From Symsagittifera roscoffensis (lineage: Eukaryota > Xenacoelomorpha > Acoela > Convolutidae): a stretch of 64,000 nucleotides of DNA. A program made the position numbers and the translations under genes. The stretch's first letter is position 1; each line of letters opens with the position of its first letter. The notes under the pieces are model-generated. The model did not search any database, had not been told where the DNA came from, and worked only from the letters and a program-made list of their open reading frames with translations. Below are positions 30,087-40,150 of this stretch, one piece after another. The stretch covers positions 42,061,649 to 42,125,648 of the forward strand of contig NC_087068.1 in the NCBI RefSeq assembly GCF_963678635.1. The letters run 5' to 3'.

Positions 30087-31997
30087 AGCTTAGGTTTGAT
30101 TCTCGAGAAGGCACCAGAAGTAATAAGTGTGCCGCGCTCAAGTAAAAGAGTCGAACTGAAGATGGTTAACGGGAATGGCATGTTGGTCACGAATCTGGGA
30201 GTGGTGTGAAATTTGCTGAGGCCCTCCTGGTGTCCACATCCCCAGGCGAGCCTGATCGAGGAAGTCACGGAGCGAGTGAGATTAGCACCAGCGGAGGATG
30301 AAGATCTGGCGACATTGAGTATAGTGCACAGACTGATCCTGTCTCAGGTGAAGGAGTCAAGTGAAGTGACGAGTAGACTAGGGTCGGTGAAGAAAATGGA
30401 GCCGGGCAGTTGTCTTGATTCGACGTGTGGAAATGGCGAGCACATCTGTGATGGACGGTCATGCGTCAGGATACAGTCCTTCCAGAAAGAAGACCTAGTC
30501 ACCTGGTTTGAAGACATTACCGAAAGGGAGAAGAGTGAAATACAGATCGTGGCTGAGTGTTACGCGAGTACCACGGTGAAACTAGCAACAGCTCTGGGAT
30601 TCTTCTCAAGAATGTGCAGTCTCCAGTCACTGGAGAGGCTAGAGTCAGAACACCACTTGGTGACCGCGTTGAGTGTGGAGTCATCTCCCGGGGTGTTGCA
30701 AGTAACCCAGAAACACATCAAGAGCTGGAAGGTTGGACTTGAAGCGGAAATGGGGTTTCCCATGAGCGAAGCCTATGGTCTGCCTCTAAATGCGAAGTCC
30801 TTAGTGGGGTCAGTAATGGCCAACCTATGCGGCAGCCACTATCCATTGCAAATGGCGATGGTGGAGGTATCCAGCCAAAGGGTATTGATAGACAAAGCCT
30901 TCTCAGTGCCCAAATGCTTAAGACTGGCTCGGATGTCGCATCAATCACACAAGCTGTTGAGGAAAGTCCGAGGTACAGTGCCGAAAGAACAGAGGGATGA
31001 CTTGAGTGAAATCTGGGGGGAAGAGCTTCTGGGTTTGGAAGGTGAAAACACAAGTGACCACGAAAGACAAAACGTGATCGGGAAACCTATGGTTGGTGCT
31101 CCAAACCTGGAAGAGAACGACGCGATACACGAGAAAATGATGGAACTTGAGCCTCTCCTAGAAGCCTCGGGAGAACGCAATCTTAGGAGCATCGACCTCA
31201 CGCATGGGGAATGTCCATGCCACTGCCTGGCACAAACAGTGTGGTACCCGGATCAAGCGATTCTCTGCCTGATCTGGGATGTGGAGGAAATCAGGTCGTT
31301 AGGACTGCCCGATCATCAGCAGAAGGTGACCATCTTGGTGGTGAGCACGATGCTGGCCCTACGATGGATTGAAGAAAATGTAGCAAAGTACCGGGAATCG
31401 AAGACGCCAACGGCAGAGTCGATTTACGCGATAGATTACAGCAGGAGACTTGAATTATTTGAGACCGCATGCACGATATTTGCCATACCAATGGAAGTCA
31501 GACACGTATGGAGCCGCATAAGGTTCTTTCCTTGGTTTCGAGCGACGTTAACGTCCTGGTTATACATGGTAACGAAGGATCATATGAAAAAATATCAAAA
31601 GGAATTTCGACAGTTCCAGGACGAGATAGGGCCGGAGGCCTTCAAGAGACCTCTGCTGACCCATCGAAATGCGATCACGATGGGGTGGAAAAGTGTTGGT
31701 AGAGTATCCAGAAACAACACCAGAGCGAGGGAGTCGATACTAGAGGAAGACCTGGCAAAGAATGTGAGCCTGAGTCTTCACAATTCCTTCTGTTTGAACC
31801 GAGAGTCGAGGGTGAAGAGTTTACCCAATCAAGCGAAGAGATTGCAGGAGCAAAGGGAGTGGATGCGATCCTATGAACAGCTGAAGGCTTGGGAGGAGAT
31901 CGTGATTAGCTCCGATGATGAAGAGGCACTATTGAAACAGATCACGGTGTCAAATACATCTGGGTCTAGTACCTCGAAGGCGAAGAACGCGAGGTGA
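28551..31997 (+). pseudogene. C-terminal part of second polyprotein, interrupted by TAG and TGA
   Basis: Frame 0 is open from 28551 to 31997 except for TAG at 29019 and TGA at 30207. There is no frameshift, so each stop is a single-codon lesion or a readthrough site. The first part is basic, with a candidate nuclear-localisation cluster SRKRKRE near 28855. The middle (29073-30209) carries a (GA)n-encoded RERERE tract. The last part (30213-31997) is the Cys-containing 3' ORF shared with 5841-7451. No domain is recognised. It is followed by the polypurine tract and 3' LTR, the position occupied by env or accessory genes in other LTR elements. Confidence 0.6.
30047..30082 (+). repeat. (GA)n microsatellite in coding sequence
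   Basis: About 18 GA dinucleotides encode alternating Arg-Glu. Slippage here would shift the frame, but the frame is open in this copy. Confidence 0.9.
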
Positions 31998-32036
31998 GCC
32001 GGTGGCTCAAAAGGGAATTCTAGAGTCTTGATTCTT

Positions 32037-32050
32037 GAGAGGAAAGGGGG
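32037..32050 (+). promoter_or_regulatory. Polypurine tract before 3' LTR
   Basis: GAGAGGAAAGGGGG, identical to 7491-7504, lies between the stop of the last ORF and the LTR. This is the standard location for the plus-strand primer of an LTR element. Confidence 0.7.
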
Positions 32051-32058
32051 CTCGAGGG

Positions 32059-33329
32059 TGAACTCGGATGAAATCTGGGTTCACCAAAAAGAAATTTAAA
32101 CAAATGAAATATTGTTATTAATATGTTATATCTATTATATAAATCAAAATGCTGCATGTCAATTTACTGATTGAATAGGACAAAAGAAATTTTAAATTAC
32201 TAGCTTAAAAAGCGAAAATTCACAAGTGCAGGTGTGTGCAGATTTTGATTGCTGTTTAGCGATAGTGTGAAAATTTTACATGGTTGTGAATTTTGGGGTG
32301 TAGATAAACTTAAGTCTGCTGCAAACTTCTGTAAATGACCACTGGCACTGTATCTTGAGTAACACTCGGGTTTCTGGGGATTCACTGACAGACGGCAGCA
32401 CGCGATGAGGACATCGATCTTGAGTCCGGGGAGTATGTGCCAGTCGGTCATATCTAGAAGTTTGACCTTGAGGGACACGAATATACGAGATTTTGGAGTG
32501 AAGTTTTATTTTTCAAAAATTCGAATGGAGCCTGTCATGCTCAGTTTTCTCGCGACAACTGAAAACATCAAATAAGAAATCAGAACGACCGAATTAACAA
32601 TTGCGGGAAGTTGTCAAATATATACAGTGGGAAATTGCTATTCGCAATTTCCATCGTAGAAAACTATAGTAGAGCTGTCCTATCTGATACAGGAGACAAA
32701 ACAAATACGAGAGCAGAGCTAAAATCAACTGGACCAGTGTGAACCTTCAACGGAAAGGCGGACAAGTGAAGTCTCCCGATGGTCCAGATCCAAAACTATA
32801 TTCTTGAGTTAAAACTTATTTCCTTTGATTGGAACTCATCGTTAGAAAACTTCTTGAGTTATATTTGATTACATTTATGCCAGAGTCATTAATTAGTTTA
32901 ATTACTCTGTTTCTCAAGCGTGCTGCTATGTAAGTACCTATTTTAATTTTCTCGAGTGTGTTTTATGATTGTTATGTTGAGATAAGGCGAGTTTTAGGTT
33001 GATCCATCTGAAATGGATCAAAGTTCCACTGTCTAATAAAAAGTAACTTAACGGATTGTTCCGACCCTGTTTTTAACGGCGTTCGTGTATTTTGGGTATC
33101 TCGAGACCTAAGTATGGGGACGTTCTTATTTTCTAGAGTGGGGGGATATTTTGGTAGTGGCCTTTAAGATGTAACGGGTTCTAGTCTCATTTCGCAAGCG
33201 AACCGAATTGGCTCCGACCGTTTTTGAGGTAGAAAAACACAAGAGATAGTGTCCCTGACTCTTGAGCCAATGGTTATAGGGCCTATTTTTCTTAAGCCTC
33301 ATATGTGACCGAAGTAGGCGACTGTTACA
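32059..33329 (+). repeat. 3' LTR of the giant element
   Basis: About 1.27 kb, starting TGAACTC after the polypurine tract and ending TGTTACA where homology to the 5' LTR stops. It contains TATATAAA at 32136-32143, one copy of the ~310-bp R repeat (32436-32751), the short hairpin at 32630-32652 and a candidate polyadenylation signal AATAAA at 33035-33040. Confidence 0.8.
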
Positions 33330-33631
33330 AAGGTTCACTCTGGTCCCACTGAATTTCGATGTTCTTTGTTTTCTGTATCAAGATAGGACAGCTCTACTCT
33401 CGTATTATTTAGATGTCGGAAATTGCGAATAGCAATTTCCCGCTGCTTAAATTGACCACTTTCCCGCGTTTGTTATCCGGTCGTTCTCATCTTGTATTTC
33501 TGAGATTTTCAGTTTTCGCGAGAAAGTTGAGCATGACAGGCCCTATTAGAATTTTTGAAAAATTCAATTTCCTCCCAAAATTACGTAGTTCGTATTCAAG
33601 GTCAAACTTCAAAATATGACCGACTGGCACA
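33330..33631 (-). repeat. Inverted copy of the R repeat abutting the 3' LTR
   Basis: The minus strand of this segment matches the R repeat of the LTR, most closely the diverged unit at 8479-8800. It begins exactly where the LTR ends and stops at ACTGGCACA. With the R copy at 32436 it forms a ~1.2-kb fold-back. It also contains the hairpin at 33418-33440. Confidence 0.8.
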
Positions 33632-35134
33632 TTTTTATGCAAATTATGTTTGTATGCGAATATTGGATTCAAATTGGATGGCTCATAAAAACTTCGAAAA
33701 ACTGTGCCATTCGACCAGACATAGTGGTTGAGTAATACGAAATAGTAATTCTGACAATTAACGTGCTTATTCAAAGAAAGGAACAAATTGGGAAGGGTCA
33801 GTTTGGACTGACATGTTGGTTTTTAAAAGTTCGTTTGTTTAGAAATTCATGCGACAATTTAATTTTTCGTTACCACAGATAACGGCGAAAATCATAACGA
33901 CAATTTTCGCTAGTCGGAACAAGGAGAAAGCGCTGAGCTTAGCAGACCGAAGATTAGAAAGACAATTTCAACGAACGTGAAGATCCGAAAGCAACCTAGA
34001 GAGTAACGATTGCGCTGTCGCAGCCGTTACCATGCTGATTTTATCTATCGAGGAGGCTGAAAGCTAGAATTGCAACTTTTCCCGGTGCTGAAGAGGGAGT
34101 TTTTTTCCATTCTTTCTTGTGGCGCAACTTGTTTTTTTTTGTAATGAAGCTCCGCCTTTCTTCTGTTCACCAATTTTGGCCGGTGGCGCTGCAAATAGCA
34201 GTGTTTCGATATATAAGTCGGATCTGGAAAAAAATGAATAATTTTTGAAGTTTTATACAGTTTAATTTGCAAAAAAACGAATTGGAAGGAATCTGAAACT
34301 AATTTATACGAGAGGAATAGTGAATGAAATTTAGTAGCTCATCACCAGAGGCGATGCGCCTATTGATGGGTATATGAACTTAACTGAATTGGGAGCAGCT
34401 CCAAATGATGCAACAACCGCAGCAAAACTTTTATAGAACTTCGTTTAAAATATGCCAGATGGGGGCGGAACGCAAGATACTCAAACGATCCATTTAAAAA
34501 AGATTTCAAGGCCTCTTAATTGGATTCTTACAAAAAGGATTTGAGGCTAAAAGTGATGCAATCCGGCCTAAATTCTAGCAAGATCTCATGTTGTTAAAGG
34601 GCAGTTTTGTTAAATTTAGATAGTTATGGTCTATGTTGCTGTTCTTGCACGTGATTATTCTCTTGAAATTCCGTTTTTACTTTGCTGTTTTCACTTTCCT
34701 AACGATTGTTACTTTGCCAGTAACAACTGAATTGATCCAATGCTAATTTGCCGCCTAATAAATATATTGATGTACCTGCGTTCAGTCCGGAATTTTTTAT
34801 CCCATTGAAAAGCCACGAGTCTACTGATTGTTTTTTTTTGCGATCAATTTAATGCAGTGAATTGCTCTTAAAATTATATAAGAGTCAAAATAATCAAAAT
34901 TCGAAAATGACAAAATATCCTGGGTATTTTAGTCCCTCTAAAGTTATAGATCACATCAAATATAAGTCTTTTATTGTTTCAAATCGTTCCTAGACGGTTT
35001 CCATAAAGTTACCATAAGCTTTGTGCACCATTTACTACTATTACTAATTTTTAAATTGCAGAAGAGGCCCTTCCGTTTAGTTACGGTAAATGCACAAGCT
35101 GGATAGGGCCATACCAACGTTATAAAAATCCATA
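33632..35134. other. Non-coding AT-rich sequence
   Basis: No gene or domain is seen. Base composition drops sharply in GC relative to the retroelement block. GAAGCTCCGCCT near 34145 also occurs near 62527, hinting at a dispersed repeat. Confidence 0.5.
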
Positions 35135-35190
35135 TAATAATAATAATAATAAATTTCATAGTGTGGAATTTCATTCAAAATTCCACACTA
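35135..35190. repeat. (ATA)n tract followed by a perfect hairpin
   Basis: A short (ATA)n run is followed at 35159-35190 by a palindrome with 13-bp arms (TAGTGTGGAATTT and its complement) around a 6-base loop. The hairpin sits at the 5' end of the LINE homology, so it may mark the insertion or truncation joint. Confidence 0.8.
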
Positions 35191-36274
35191 GTCAATACGG
35201 CTTCAGAAAAAGACGATCGGCGACACTGCAACTAATATACTTTCTCGACAAAATATACGAATGCAATGATCTAGAATCTGTCAATGAGTTGAGTGTTCTT
35301 TATCTCGACTTTGCTAAAGCGTTTGACACAGTACCGCATAGTGTGCTAATTAGCAAATTAAGGTCTCTTGGAATTGGTGGAAACATCTTAGGACTTCTAA
35401 AATCATACTTAAGCCAACGCAAGCAGTACGTGCAAATAAGCGGCGCAAAATCAACCCTAAGAAATGTAACCAGCGGTGTTCCGCAAGGATCAATTTTGGT
35501 CCCCTCCTCTTTCTGCTATTTATTAATGATCTTCCAGAGTGTATGTCCGATATGGACAGTTTCGGGTATGCTGATGATTTCAAAGTAATCGTAACAAACC
35601 AAGTAGCGATGAACAAGGCGACCGATAACATCCAACCCTGGCTTAATACAAATATGATGCTACCAAACACAAAAAAGTCGCATACTCTTAACATCAAAGG
35701 AAACCTTGAAGCACACTTATGCAATGCCAAACTCACCCCCGTACAGTCGCAACGTGACCTAGGGCTCATAGTGCAGCAAAACCTAAGTTGGAATGAAAAT
35801 TGCAAACGCAGATCGAACAAAGCAATGGGCGCCTTATTCCAAATAAAGCGAAATCTAACATCAAATTGTAACTGGAGAATCAAATTGAATGCATACACTG
35901 GATACGTTGTCTCAATTGCTGTATATGCTTCTCAGACCTGGTTGCCAAATAAAGGAAATTTAACAGAATTCGAAAAAGTTCAACATCATGCAACAAAATG
36001 AATAATAGGTTCTGACTTAAGCTATCGAAATCGGTTAATTAAATTGCATATCCTTCCGTTAAGCCTGTATGTTGAAATGCATAATCTCCTAATGCTTTTA
36101 TCTATTAAAACAGGTGAATTCAAGTTATCGAAACCGCGACTAAATAAAACCAACGAAAACTTCTTTCGAAGGACGAAACTACTCTACAACTACGTTCTTC
36201 GTGTTTATGAAAGTTTCGGGAAATTTCTAAATAAAGCTACTATTCAGAACATTTTTCTGGAACGTTTTCACTAA
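35191..36274 (+). pseudogene. Decayed non-LTR retrotransposon reverse transcriptase (CR1/Jockey-like)
   Basis: The first frame (to about 35495) has QYGFRKRRSATLQL, LYLDFAKAFDTVPH and SGVPQGSIL, and the second (from about 35498) has FINDLPE and the catalytic box YADDFKV near 35567. A one-base deletion near 35497 separates them and a TGA at 35999 interrupts the thumb region, which continues to 36274. The N-terminal endonuclease and early RT motifs are missing, so it is 5'-truncated as typical for LINEs. An ATT-rich microsatellite (36409-36437) follows. No activity is expected. Confidence 0.9.
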
Positions 36275-36408
36275 ACAGTACACCGAAGAAAATAAATGTA
36301 CTTGGAGAGTAATATGCAGATGTGGCAACTGCAATCCTCTCAGTAAAATAAAACTGAACTGAAGATGAACTGAAAAAAGGGTGAAAACCCTTGAGACTCT
36401 CTAAATTC

Positions 36409-36437
36409 TGTATTATTATTATTTTTATTATTATTTC
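36409..36437. repeat. ATT microsatellite downstream of LINE relic
   Basis: TATTATTATTATTTTTATTATTATT lies about 135 bp after the last RT codon and may be the 3' tail of the LINE insertion. Confidence 0.7.
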
Positions 36438-36439
36438 AA

Positions 36440-37120
36440 GCTCTGGCATTGACCTCATCTTAGCCGGCCTTCCTCTATAAAAGCACATATTGAATTGTCA
36501 ATTAAGCTTGTCTTTTGGCGTGACTGGCCACACTTTATTCGTAAAGTTGCACTCCTGAGGATTGTGAAGCTGATCTTTTCTAACATAGTTGCTTGTGTGT
36601 GTAACTTTGCTGTCGTTTCACGTTTAGTTTTTCAGCTAGGTAGTTTCATAGCTGTCGGAGCTGCGTAAGGGTTTTATAAACTCGAGAGTATCAGGGCTGC
36701 AGTAATGTTCCTTTGGTGTAAAATTTCAAAAGAGAAAGGTTTTTCAGTTTTTTTTGGCAATCATAACTTGGTAATATTTGCCGTGCCACCGTCTTTTGTT
36801 TTCCTTTCAAAGTTAAAAATTCCGAAGTTTTACTGGTCGGTATGTCAGATTTTGGGGTGGTTTATGAGGAAACGTTTTGTCGCCTCTACTGGGATGTATC
36901 ATTCACGTTAAAGATCATGAACTGCCTTGAATCGTATTGGTTGCTGTTTTGAAATCCGTGTAACTTACTGCATTATCTAAGGCAGGAAATGGCTAACCTT
37001 GATGCATCAAAAGCAGGTATCTTTTGACACGTCAAATGACGGCATTTCTGTTAGAGTTATAATCACTCACACAGTTTTGCGGTTTTGGTACAAATATATT
37101 TAAGAAAGTGATTACAATTT
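36440..37120. other. Region upstream of the membrane-protein gene
   Basis: No recognised coding sequence. A frame at 36705-36911 has no family resemblance. The interval should contain the promoter of the gene at 37154, but no specific site can be named. Confidence 0.4.
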
Positions 37121-37123
37121 CAG
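37121..37123 (+). promoter_or_regulatory. Candidate splice (trans-splice) acceptor
   Basis: ACAATTTCAG ends 30 bases before the ATG at 37154. It fits the nematode acceptor consensus and would be the attachment site of a spliced leader or the end of a 5'-UTR intron. Confidence 0.5.
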
Positions 37124-37153
37124 ATAACAACCTAAGTAGAAAATAGCAGCGTC

Positions 37154-37891
37154 ATGGGGATGCAAAATTGTGCGCTAATTGCTTTTCTGTTTGCGCTTAT
37201 ATGCTCTCTTGGAGCTCTGCATGTAATGGCCGCAAACCAAAAGTCTTCAACTGGGGAATCTGATTTTTGGAGTTTCGTAAGAAGACACATGGCTGGTCCT
37301 TTATATTGGTTGCATTTGAAACTAGAATCTGTGAAAGCTGTTCCGGATGTTGGAAGCCAAATGCGGTCTTTGTATCAGTACATGTTCCAAATCAAGTCAA
37401 AAACGGAACTAACGTTCGTGCCAAACCACGATTTTGTGATGAACGCCATGCTAATATCATTTCTTAGCTTCATCGTGCTGATTCTATTGAACTTCACTTC
37501 ATGTGTTATTTCAATCGTGTTCACAATTTTTATCCTCATAACTTACAGAATACAGGGAGCAGTATGGTGCTTCGACAACATAATGTTACTTCTCAGTCTG
37601 ATATCTCTTGCGCCTACATACATCATGCAAAATCCGACAGCTGTTTTGCCTTACATGTCTACCATCTTGGGACTATTTCTGGCTTATAGAATGCTTTCAC
37701 GCTTCCTTTGGGGAGGTCGAGGGACATATCAGCCTGTGCAGGAGGCTAGAAACGGTTATGAGGCAGGAACGGGCGATCAAAGTGTAGCCGCTTTGGAGCA
37801 TAGAATGGCGATGATGGAGTCTCAGCAGCAGACAATAATAGCGAAATTGGATGCTCTCGCAAATAAAGTAGACGCCAACTCACCTCGTTAA
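37154..37891 (+). CDS. BRI3BP/TMEM109-like multi-pass membrane protein
   Basis: An intact 245-codon single-exon gene. Residues 1-26 form a signal peptide or anchor (CALIAFLFALICSLGALHVMA). Hydrophobic segments follow at about 96-133 (one long or two short helices), 140-158 and 165-183. The C-terminus has a soluble coiled coil (about 212-240, AALEHRMAMMESQQQ). This layout of N-terminal signal, central membrane helices and C-terminal coiled coil is that of vertebrate BRI3-binding protein and TMEM109, intracellular-membrane proteins with channel-like or cell-death-related roles. The match is by architecture and short motifs only, so the family assignment is tentative. The ATG follows a splice-acceptor-like TTTCAG, and it is the only complete host gene in the middle of the window. 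Confidence 0.65.
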   Translation: MGMQNCALIAFLFALICSLGALHVMAANQKSSTGESDFWSFVRRHMAGPLYWLHLKLESVKAVPDVGSQMRSLYQYMFQIKSKTELTFVPNHDFVMNAMLISFLSFIVLILLNFTSCVISIVFTIFILITYRIQGAVWCFDNIMLLLSLISLAPTYIMQNPTAVLPYMSTILGLFLAYRMLSRFLWGGRGTYQPVQEARNGYEAGTGDQSVAALEHRMAMMESQQQTIIAKLDALANKVDANSPR

Positions 37892-38354
37892 AGTTTCACT
37901 ATAAAGAGTTTGCTTCACACCGATTTTTCAGTTTCTCATATTAATTGTATTGTATATTCCGATTCTAATCATGTTTGACCTGCCCTTAAATATGTATATT
38001 TTGAATTTTGAGGAATATTTATTACCTTGCCCGGAGTTTCATATAATAATATCGAATATTTACGAAGACCAGATCAATCATAAGCTGACAGATTACTCAG
38101 AGGCAAATAACCACAGGAAAGAATGAGTAAATGTTTCAGTGAGTTTCAGTTTATTTTTCACAAGACAATTCTAGATTGTCATACATCTTCAAGGAGACAA
38201 AATTCGTGTTCTAGTTTTGAAATTAAATTAATCAAATACTTTCGAGATGGTTTGTTTGCGTTTTCGAAACTTGCAATTACATATCAAATTTTTTTTTTCA
38301 ACAAAAAACTCAGCACTTTTTTGATCACAATTCATTGAGCTGATCATTGCTCAA

Positions 38355-40150
38355 GTGCTATGCTGCCCAGCAAGATTTTTAACGCTTTCGTTTGAGTTCT
38401 GACGCTAGATTCAGCTTTCATAGATGCGATAATTAATTTTATGTTCTTCTAAACATATTTCTACTCCTAAATTTTAAAGTTTTGTACTGCGGGTCTCAGA
38501 TATCCAATGGGTTTTGACGGAGATTATATATAGTTCAGTTTGCTTGGCATGCTATGAGGGCTGGAGAATTAGAAAATTAGTCTGAGTTGAATGGAGGCTT
38601 AGGATGATTGGAAGTAGCAAGCGCGGGCCACATAATCGTGAATAAGAAGTGAATCGGACCATGAAGTGAGTTGAGAAAAAAAAAACATTTCAAAAATCAG
38701 AAGAAACAAAATAATGGTTAAATCAATTAAGTACCGGAAAGATTATAAAATTTTTAATTTATATAGAAAATGGTATAAATTTAAATGGAACATCATACTG
38801 ATATGCTGTATGAACTGAAAATGCTATTTCGTATAATTTTTCCGATGCTTAATTAGATTTATGATCATTTTGTTTTCAGATTCTATGTTAAAGTTTTTTT
38901 TCCTTCAACTTAATTCAGAATATGATTTATATCTTGCTAACAATTAAGGAGACTCATAATTGTGAACAATATCGTTACTGTGAAGATGAATTGAGAAAAA
39001 TATAGAGAAAAACTTACAAGAGAACTGATATGACAAAACAATTGAAATGAATTGTGTAACGTGCTTTACTGTCTAGCAAGCTTTTCAACGTACTCGTTTG
39101 AGTTCTGACGCTAGATTCAGCTTGAATAGATGCGATTTTTGGTTCTCGGTTAAAAACATTTCCTCTTTGACACATCTCCAATTTTTTTTAGTGTAGGTCT
39201 CTGATATCGATTGAATTTTGACGGAGATGATATATAGTTCAATTTGTTGCTCAGGCTATGAGCGCTGGAGATTTAGGAAATAATTGTGACTTGAAAGGAG
39301 GCGAATGAATTCGCAGGCGAGGGCCACATATCTGTGAACAAGATCTGACTCGGATCATGAAGCGAGCTGAAAAAAATATTTCAGATAACAGAAAAGAAAC
39401 AAAGATGATGAAATCAAGTAAGTATCGAAAAGATAAGAAAATCAATTGAATATTTTCAGAAAATTGTTTCATGTTAAGCTCAACAGCATACCGATTTAGT
39501 GTATAAACTAAAAGTGCTATTTCTTATTATCTTTCCGATGCTTAGTTAGTTTCACGATCATTTTGTTGTCAGATTCTACGTTAAAATTTTTTCCTTCAAC
39601 GTAATTTTGAACAAGACTGTAACCGTGAAGATGAATTGAAATCAATCTAGAGTGGGATGAATGATAAAAATATCGATTATAAGAAGAGAAAAGAAATGAC
39701 AAAACAATTGAAATGAATTGTCTAGAAAATGCTATAATGCATAGCAAGATTTTTTACTTACTCGTTTGAGTTCTGACGCTAAGTTAATTTTCTCAGATAA
39801 GTTCATTGATTTTTTGACACATCTCCAAATTTAAAGTTTTTTTAACTGCAGATCTCCGATATCGATTGGGGTTTGACGTAGATGATATATAGTTCATTTT
39901 GTTGCCCCGGCTATGAAGTTGGAGAATTAGGAAATAAGTCTGAATTGAATGAAGGTGTAGAATGGTTGAAAATCTGAATCGGATCTTGAAGCGAGTTGAA
40001 AAAAATTTTTTTTTCAGACATCAAAGGAAACAAAATGATGATGAAAAACCAATTATGTATCGAAAAGATTAAAAGTCATTTCAATTAATACGGAAAGTTG
40101 TAAAGTTTTAAGCTGGACATCATAACCTAGTTGCTGCTTAAACTGAAATG
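38355..40150. repeat. Degenerate ~670-705-bp tandem repeats (three copies)
   Basis: The anchor CGTTTGAGTTCTGACGCTA occurs at about 38389, 39095 and 39762. Each copy also shares TTTTGACG(G/T)AGAT(G/T)ATATATAGTTCA and a later block with TTTCCGATGCTTA. Copies are substantially diverged. The last two lie inside the recent segmental duplication and reappear at about 44537 and 45204. No coding capacity is seen. Confidence 0.8.

Larger units (their letters stand above)
7513..33329 (+). mobile_element. Giant Ty3/gypsy-type LTR retroelement (~25.8 kb)
   Basis: The element has two homologous LTRs (7513-9359 and 32059-33329, both ending TGTTACA), a leader, gag, protease, RT-RNase H, integrase with a macro-like module, a very long second coding block, and a polypurine tract. 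Domain order PR-RT-RH-IN is that of Ty3/gypsy (Metaviridae). Typical members are 5-12 kb, so the size is exceptional. Most frames contain frameshifts or stops, so this copy is probably not autonomous. No target-site duplication can be judged, because the left LTR abuts another copy of the element. Confidence 0.85.

Noticed and set aside
1-34000. Telomeric retroelement array considered because of head-to-tail copies
   Set aside because: No telomeric repeat tracts were seen and a host gene region follows directly. Shared-LTR tandem recombination explains the arrangement better.
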